From an uncultured Alteromonadaceae bacterium (lineage in GTDB: Bacteria; Pseudomonadota; Gammaproteobacteria; Enterobacterales; Alteromonadaceae), in the NCBI GenBank assembly GCA_913056495.1, contig CAJXMO010000014.1, positions 47,671-111,670 of the forward strand: DNA of 64,000 nt. Direction: 5' to 3'. The translations under genes were made by a program, and so were the position numbers. Shown in pieces: positions 58,099 to 64,000 of this stretch (the first letter of the stretch is position 1; every line of letters begins with the position of its first letter). Under the pieces are notes generated by a model, which saw only the letters and a list, made by a program, of their open reading frames with translations, did no database searches and had not been told where the DNA came from.

Positions 58099-58743
58099 AT
58101 GCAGCTTTTATCAGTTAACGTAGCTAAAAAACAAAAAGTCGCTTACGGTGAACGTGAGATCGAAACCGGAATTTTTAAACAAGCAGTTGCATCACCGGTT
58201 CGGGTGATGCCGGATCATATTGAAGGTGATGAAATAGCAGATTTGAAAAATCATGGTGGTTTTAGCAAAGCAGTTTATGCATATGGCTACCAGCATTATG
58301 ATTATTGGCAACAGGAGCTTAACCGGGCTGCGTTACCTTATGGCAGCTTTGGTGAAAACCTGACCATTTCATTGTTGGATGAAGACGAAATTCATATCGG
58401 TGATACCTTTCAATTGGGCGATGCTGTGTTATGCGTGACACAGCCCAGAGTACCTTGTTTTAAACTCGGGATTAAATTTGAGCTTAATAAAATGCCCCGA
58501 CTTTTTTCGAACTCGCTCAGAACCGGATTATATTTATCTGTGATTGAAACCGGTGATGTCTCGATTGGAGACAGATTTGAGTTGATTCAGCGTCAGCAAA
58601 ACAGCGTATCGATTAAAGATTTATTTAAGGCTTATTTTCATACCGAAAAAGAACAGGCTAAACCCATACTCGAGCAGGCTTTGCAGGTTGAAGCATTATC
58701 GCCAGAATGGCGTGCGCAGATTGAAAAATACCTGGCGGTTTAA
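58099..58743 (+). CDS. yiiM: MOSC-domain protein (YiiM-like)
   Basis: 214 residues. The MOSC beta-barrel has KNHGGFSKAVYAYGYQHYDYW, YGSFGENLTI, IGDTFQLGDAVLCVTQPRVPCFKLGIKF and RTGLYLSVIETGDVSIGD, with the single conserved Cys in RVPCFKL that binds molybdenum cofactor or sulfur. YiiM of E. coli is a Moco enzyme that reduces 6-hydroxylaminopurine, which protects DNA from a base analogue. The match suggests the same role. AGGAAA site before the ATG. A single gene. Confidence 0.85.
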   Translation: MQLLSVNVAKKQKVAYGEREIETGIFKQAVASPVRVMPDHIEGDEIADLKNHGGFSKAVYAYGYQHYDYWQQELNRAALPYGSFGENLTISLLDEDEIHIGDTFQLGDAVLCVTQPRVPCFKLGIKFELNKMPRLFSNSLRTGLYLSVIETGDVSIGDRFELIQRQQNSVSIKDLFKAYFHTEKEQAKPILEQALQVEALSPEWRAQIEKYLAV

Positions 58744-58893
58744 ATTAAGAATCAAGCGTTTTTAGCAAGCTGAAAGTCATTAGCCGCGCTGTTTTTTTTC
58801 TGGTTAATAAAGATGACATTTTTTATAGCGTTTTGCTATTAAAAGTTGGTATGATTTAAACACTTGTTTAATTTTTGAGTCGTTAGGTCGTTA

Positions 58894-59553
58894 ATGAGAC
58901 GTATATTTGCCTGTTTGATTTTTCTTTGTTCAACTTCTGCTGTTGCCGGTTTTATCCCTTTCGGCGTTCAAAATGATGTAGCACAATCAACTATTACCGA
59001 TGACTGGCAATGGCGTTTATGTCATAGCAGTAATTATCAATCCAGTGTCTCCATTGCTGATTTGTTCAATGAGTGTAATGGGGACTATGTTATGTTGGGC
59101 GCAGGTTTATCTAGCGCAACCTCGCTTTCTGTTGCAGCCGCGGCTTTATATTCAGATGTAACACAATATACGAGCTGGAATGAAACGCATCTGGCCAATG
59201 GTGCTCAGTGGTATTTTAATGCTTATTCAATGGGCTTCGCCGGTGAAGGTGATACTATTTATCAGCAAACTGCTGATGTTGAAGGGTTAGACGAAACCGA
59301 CAGAATGAGTTGGCATACCAGATTGGTTGAAGACAGTTGGGCTCAGGATGCAACTCAGTCTCCGCTTTATGTTTATAATGGTTGGCGTGTGGGCGATGAA
59401 AGTTGGATTTATGAAGGGACAGACTGGAACCGCTACATATATACTTATTCCTCATCTTCTGCGATAGCCGTCAGTGAACCCGCTTCGTTTGGCTTATTTT
59501 TGGTCGCGCTGGGTTTTATCGTAGTCAGACGCAAGCAATTACCCAGCTACTAA
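58894..59553 (+). CDS. Secreted protein with PEP-CTERM-like sorting tail
   Basis: 219 residues. Signal peptide to AVA (about 18). The middle is Trp/Tyr/Ser-rich and has a Cys pair (RLCHSS, LFNECNG). The C-terminus (VSEPASFGLFLVALGFIVVRRKQ) follows the PEP-CTERM plan: SEP/PEP-like tripeptide, hydrophobic helix, basic cluster. Proteins with this tail are cut and exported by exosortase/EpsH systems into extracellular matrix. SEP replaces the usual PEP, so the sorting signal is a variant. No exosortase gene is in the window. The gene is alone with no clear neighbours of related function. Confidence 0.65.
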   Translation: MRRIFACLIFLCSTSAVAGFIPFGVQNDVAQSTITDDWQWRLCHSSNYQSSVSIADLFNECNGDYVMLGAGLSSATSLSVAAAALYSDVTQYTSWNETHLANGAQWYFNAYSMGFAGEGDTIYQQTADVEGLDETDRMSWHTRLVEDSWAQDATQSPLYVYNGWRVGDESWIYEGTDWNRYIYTYSSSSAIAVSEPASFGLFLVALGFIVVRRKQLPSY

Positions 59554-59689
59554 AGCAAGGCTTGGCCTGAACCAGAGTTTATTTTACGAAAATGGGTTGT
59601 TAAGCTCATCATATTAGCCGTAGTTTCTGACGGCTTTTACTTCAAACATTCACAATAGCTAAAAAAATCAAAAAAAATTTAAATTCCCC

Positions 59690-59718
59690 CTTGTTTTGTA
59701 TTTAGACAGCCCCATTTA
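59690..59718 (+). promoter_or_regulatory. Sigma-32 heat-shock promoter of groESL
   Basis: CTTGTTT (59690-59696), 13-base spacer, CCCCATTTA (59710-59718). The spacing is identical to that of the grpE promoter. The leader to groES is about 75 bases. Confidence 0.8.
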
Positions 59719-59735
59719 ACTATCATCTAAAATTT

Positions 59736-59756
59736 ACCGATGTTTATCGCATTGGT
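59736..59756 (+). promoter_or_regulatory. Dyad in the groES leader
   Basis: ACCGATG (59736-59742) and CATTGGT (59750-59756) are complementary at six of seven positions around seven bases. It falls about 10-30 bases after the expected transcript start, the usual place of a CIRCE operator, but its sequence is not CIRCE. Confidence 0.3.
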
Positions 59757-59804
59757 TTTTATAACAAACATAGTGTTAATTAATTTCTCAGGAGAATGGA
59801 GAAG

Positions 59805-60095
59805 ATGAATATTCGTCCTTTAAATGATCGCGTTATCGTTAAGCGCTTAGAAGTTGAAACTAAATCAGCTGGCGGTATCGTATTAACAGGCAGTGCTGCA
59901 GAAAAGTCATCTAAAGGTGAAGTATTGGCTGTTGGCAATGGCCGCACTTTAGATAATGGTCAGGTTAAAGCTGTCGACGTTAAAGTTGGCGAAACCGTGT
60001 TATTCGGCAACTACATCGAAAAAGCTGAAAAAATTGACGGTGAAGAAGTATTGATTATGAAAGAAGATAACATTTTAGGTGTTGTTGAAGGTTAA
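59805..60095 (+). CDS. groES: Co-chaperonin GroES
   Basis: 96 residues from the ATG at 59805 ([14 protein letters not shown]), preceded by GGAGAAG; an upstream in-frame ATG (59796) abuts AGGAG and is unlikely. The mobile loop ([21 protein letters not shown]) and the roof loop are intact. It caps the GroEL ring. groEL follows 57 bases later on the same transcript. Confidence 0.98.
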   Translation: MNIRPLNDRVIVKRLEVETKSAGGIVLTGSAAEKSSKGEVLAVGNGRTLDNGQVKAVDVKVGETVLFGNYIEKAEKIDGEEVLIMKEDNILGVVEG

Positions 60096-60131
60096 TTCAG
60101 TACTTTTTAAATTCATTTAATCAATAATTAA

Positions 60132-61799
<1,668 letters not shown>

Positions 61800-61847
61800 T
61801 CTGAAAAAGACTATATCTGAGCGTTTCATAACAACTCAGAAGCTTTT

Positions 61848-61884
61848 AAAAACCCCGTAAGGCACTGCTTTTCGGGGTTTTTTC
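61848..61884 (+). terminator. groESL terminator
   Basis: AAAAACCCCG (61848-61857) pairs with CGGGGTTTTT (61873-61882), 15-base loop, T-run. It starts 48 bases after the groEL stop. Confidence 0.85.
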
Positions 61885-61941
61885 GTTTATACATTAAGCT
61901 TGCTGACGCGCTAATGTATGATTCACAATTAATGAGTTACT

Positions 61942-62010
61942 GGCTGCTTTGAGCGAGAAGCCGACCTCCATCAATGTGGATTAATCGTCTGCTAACAAGC
62001 CAAAGCAGCC
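61942..62010. repeat. Inverted repeat beside the integrase 3' end
   Basis: GGCTGCTTTG (61942-61951) and CAAAGCAGCC (62001-62010) are perfect complements 49 bases apart. It lies between groEL and the broken integrase. The outer triplets (GTT left, AAC right) have the wrong polarity for an attC site. Its role is unknown. Confidence 0.4.
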
Positions 62011-62023
62011 CAACTATTCATAG

Positions 62024-62969
62024 TTAACCCAAATCCAATGGACTTTTGGCGTAGCCAAATTTACTGCCTATAACATGAGTATAAACTTCAGTGGTTCGTA
62101 CATCGTTATGGCCTAGTAACTCCTGGACAGTTGCCATTACGTAAAATTTCGGCAAAGGAGTGTCTGAACGTATGAGCAGTGACTCGTTTACGAATACCGC
62201 TTTCAAGCACAGCTTTGCGCAATTGTTTACGAAAAGCTGACTCATGAATATGATGACGACAAATATAACCGTCTTGCGGGTGTACGCATCGGGTCGACGA
62301 GGCAAAAAGATACTGCCAGCTCAAATCTTTAGCCGCGTTACCATATTTTTTAATTAAGCTAATGGGAAACGACGTTAAACCATATCCATCGGAAATATCT
62401 TTATGGTGTAATCGAGTTGCGCAATCTATTTGATTTTTCAATTTAGAGACAAGTGAGGCTGGCAGTAAAGTGTATCTATCCTTGTTACCTTTTCCTCGAA
62501 ATATGAAAATTGACTGGTTATTAAAGTCCAGATCTTTGATTCTTAACCGAAGTGCTTCGTTAATTCTGAGGCCTGCTCCAAATAATAAACTACAAATTAA
62601 CTGATATTTGCCCGACATCAAATTAATGATTGAAACGGCTTCTTGTTGACTAATGACTACGGGCATAGATATCTGGCATTTTGTAAATCGAAAATTTAGA
62701 TTATCTGTGTTTTTTTTCAAAATATTTTTGTAAACGAAAATGATGGCGCAAAGCGCCTGATTTTGAGTTGCTGCGCTAACTTGTTTATTAATTGCTAAAT
62801 GCGTCAAGAACCTTTCAATTTCAAAATTACCCATTACTTCAGGGTGTTTGTAATCATTAAAACGGATAAAACATTTAATCCAATACAAATACGTTTTTTC
62901 TGTTTGGTAACTATAATGACGAGTTCTAATTTCAGCCCTGACGGATTCTAAAAACGGTGACTTTGACAT
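62024..62969 (-). pseudogene. intI: Integron integrase IntI, broken by a frameshift
   Basis: A tyrosine recombinase reading left from the ATG at 62969. The N-terminal core-binding domain, the catalytic Arg region (LLFGAGLRINEALRLRIKDLD), the Lys region (FRGKGNKDRYTLLP) and the integron-specific insert (KKYGNAAKDLSWQYLFA, then HPQDGYICRHHIHESAFRKQLR) are in one frame up to AHTFRHSFAEILR. The rest (VQELLGHNDVRTTEVYTHV with the nucleophile Tyr, then SPLDLG) continues in another frame to the stop at 62024. Compared with IntI1 spacing, about 14 bases are missing between HSFA and VQELLGH. No active protein is expected unless frameshifting occurs. The LexA box upstream is intact. Confidence 0.85.
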
Positions 62970-62982
62970 GTCCCCACTCCCA

Positions 62983-63020
62983 AGAATTTATAACTGTATA
63001 TAAATACAGTTATAAATTCT
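62983..63020. promoter_or_regulatory. LexA box in a 38-base inverted repeat at the integrase promoter
   Basis: Two perfect 17-base arms (62983-62999 and 63004-63020) surround ATAA. The centre, CTGTATATAAATACAG (62994-63009), is an exact CTGT-N8-ACAG SOS box close to the E. coli ideal. It lies 25-40 bases before the integrase ATG. Many integron integrases are known to be LexA-repressed and SOS-induced. Confidence 0.8.
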
Positions 63021-63182
63021 AATATTGCTTTTTTGCCAGCATATTCTCGTTTTCTCCAGAAAATTAATGGCTCGGTTTCTACAATTTTCACTCTAAACCC
63101 ATGATTTTTATTTGTTTATTAGTTTACATAATAGGCCAGTTGATTCTCAATTAATCAAAGTCTTGCTTTCTACAGTAAAATA

Positions 63183-63211
63183 TTGAGGTTGACTTTAATT
63201 TAAAATAAACT
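63183..63211 (+). promoter_or_regulatory. Candidate cassette promoter (Pc)
   Basis: TTGAGG (63183-63188), a 17-base spacer and TAAACT (63206-63211) point toward the cassette. It lies where integrons carry the promoter for cassette genes. The rest of 63021-63295 shows no gene. Confidence 0.35.
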
Positions 63212-63239
63212 AAGTTTCTGAAATTAATTATTTTTTTAT

Positions 63240-63302
63240 TGATGGGTTTACGGTTCGGAATTAACCTGGATACTGTGAATGCTGATCAATAAGCTGTTAG
63301 GT
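63240..63302 (+). other. attI-like recombination site
   Basis: The segment ends in GTTAGGT (63296-63302), a perfect GTTRRRY core, 327 bases from the integrase start and just before the first cassette ORF. This position and core fit the attI site at which cassettes are inserted. The left border is not defined by sequence alone. Confidence 0.6.
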
Positions 63303-63824
63303 TTATAGTGGTATCCAGCTTACTTTAAGCGCAATAAAAACTTTTCTTGGAAAAATATAATATGTTCATTTTGAACTTAAAAGAATATAGGCTTAGATTT
63401 GTAGACCAAAAAAACTGGTATGTTTTAGATGTTGATGAAAATACAAACCGAATAGTTTGTACGATTAGATGTTCTGTAGGTGCTGCGGATTATGACGTTC
63501 AAATTCACTTAAAGTCAGAAAATTACAATTTGTTAACATCAAATAAATCTGAATTTGATTCATGGGTTGACCTATGTAGGAGTCAACGTCGTCGCCAGGA
63601 ACTTGTTTGTGAACAAGAAATTCGATTCAATGTAGAAACTAAAGCTAGATATGTCACTTCTGAGCCAGAAAGCATTCAAAATATCGATTTATCTTTTCTG
63701 GAAAATATGTTTATTTTAATGAGGAAATAAACCTAACAAACGCATTAAGGGTGGACGCAAAAAGCTTGGCTGCGCTCATTCTTCGCTATTATAGCCAAGC
63801 TTTATTGCGCCACTTATGCGGGCG
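63297..63824 (+). mobile_element. Integron gene cassette
   Basis: The unit runs from the TTAGGT after the attI core G to the G of the attC right core. It holds one ORF in the expected direction away from intI and ends in an attC-like site. It has no promoter of its own. Size, about 530 bases, is typical. Confidence 0.65.
63362..63730 (+). CDS. Cassette-borne hypothetical protein
   Basis: 122 residues from the ATG at 63362 (an in-frame TTG at 63347 is possible). The sequence looks like a small soluble beta-rich protein at first (MFILNLKEYRLRFVDQKNWY, VCTIRCSVGAADYDVQIHL) with a basic helix (SQRRRQEL) and a hydrophobic end (SFLENMFILM). No signal peptide or membrane helix. It fills the cassette and ends one base before the attC site. 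I do not recognise a family. Typical integron cassettes often encode such unknown or toxin/antitoxin-like proteins, but nothing here shows that. Confidence 0.7.
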   Translation: MFILNLKEYRLRFVDQKNWYVLDVDENTNRIVCTIRCSVGAADYDVQIHLKSENYNLLTSNKSEFDSWVDLCRSQRRRQELVCEQEIRFNVETKARYVTSEPESIQNIDLSFLENMFILMRK

Positions 63825-63825
63825 T
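63731..63825 (+). repeat. attC-like recombination site, right core altered
   Basis: Left core ACCTAAC (RYYYAAC, 63731-63737) follows the ORF stop directly. Arms CGCAT-AAG, GTGG-CGCAA and AAGCTTGGCT pair with AGCCAAGCTT, TTGCG-CCAC and CTT-ATGCG, leaving extrahelical bases (T63746 and A63755) and a loop of about 21 bases, the folded form recognised by IntI. The right core reads GTGAGAC (63824-63830) instead of GTTRRRY. The overall form resembles the Vibrio repeat type (ACAAACGC...GCGGGCGT). Confidence 0.7.
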
Positions 63826-64000
63826 GAGACTGTAGAAAAACCTCAAAATACAGCTTTAACCGCAGATCCATTTGTGATCTAATAGGACTATCAAATCTTC
63901 ATAGGAGATTGATTTTGCCTAAATTTATTCCCGCCAACTACAATCAAACCAGCATGGTTGTGATTAATTATGAAGACCAACTTCAAGCTGGCACTTTTGA
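63826..64000 (+). mobile_element. Left end of an insertion sequence
   Basis: From GAGACTGTAGAAAAAC (63826 onward) the sequence stops resembling an integron and leads after about 90 bases into a transposase-like frame. GAGACTGT-type ends are common in insertion sequences. The junction lies exactly at the attC right core, where GTTA would be expected after GCGGGCGT. The right end is outside the window. Confidence 0.55.
63915..64000 (+). CDS. Transposase, N-terminal fragment cut by the window end
   Basis: TTG start with AGGAG (63903-63907) 7 bases upstream. The visible residues, LPKFIPANYNQTSMVVINYE and then DQLQAGTF, resemble the start of DDE transposases with a DUF772-type N-terminus (IS5/IS1182-like) from memory. 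Only 28 codons are visible, so the family is tentative. Confidence 0.55.
   Translation, partial: MPKFIPANYNQTSMVVINYEDQLQAGTF

Noticed and set aside
61936..62014. attC site next to the integrase 3' end
   Set aside because: Core-like triplets occur as GTT...AAC, the reverse of the AAC...GTT order of an attC, and no cassette is associated.

Overview
The window looks like chromosomal DNA of a marine gammaproteobacterium, most likely from the Alteromonadales (Alteromonadaceae-like). This is inferred from gene content: a complete sodium-pumping NQR operon with apbE and nqrM, a ParC/ParP-type polar chemotaxis cluster, a Zn-type TonB receptor, a TRAP transporter, FabV as enoyl-ACP reductase, and many c-di-GMP and two-component proteins. 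DNA is moderately AT-rich. Gene order is dense except near the right end. No rRNA, tRNA or CRISPR array was seen.

Left part (1-24.6 kb): the tail of a chemotaxis operon (parC-parP-cheW-DUF2802), a cytochrome c/PQQ sugar dehydrogenase, an HD-GYP regulator coupled to a large MHYT hybrid kinase, nadK, divergent hrcA-grpE with a sigma-32 promoter in the end of hrcA, a PilZ protein, ettA, a GGDEF-EAL protein, an OmpR-type two-component pair with a PepSY protein, a glycine-zipper protein, and a left-reading cluster of CheW-CZB, a coiled-coil/Sel1 protein, a PilZ-like protein, aguA and aguB (agmatine to putrescine).

Middle (24.7-46 kb): a Met/His-rich outer-membrane protein, an alkaline phosphatase, a 45-residue peptide gene with its own promoter and terminator, ampG overlapping a 58-residue membrane protein gene, ppiA, rlmG, a secreted ankyrin protein, alkB, bolA, a TRAP keto-acid/lactate-type transporter, fabV, then nqrABCDEF-apbE-nqrM behind a leader rich in inverted repeats.

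Right part (46-61.8 kb): an AraC regulator with a divergent MFS exporter, rmuC under an exact LexA-type box, a small heat-shock protein, glnK-amtB divergent from acs, a Zn-ribbon membrane protein, a histidine-rich TonB receptor with Zur-like palindromes at its promoter, a MOSC protein, a PEP-CTERM-like secreted protein and groESL with a canonical sigma-32 promoter.

Right end (61.9-64 kb): an integron remnant. The integron integrase gene is frameshifted by an apparent 14-base deletion but keeps a perfect LexA box. Upstream lie an attI-like core site, one gene cassette with an unknown ORF, an attC-like site with extrahelical bases, and the left end of an insertion sequence that appears to interrupt the right core of that attC. 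This is the most unusual region. The recurring themes of the window are c-di-GMP signalling, chemotaxis, sigma-32 heat shock and SOS control.
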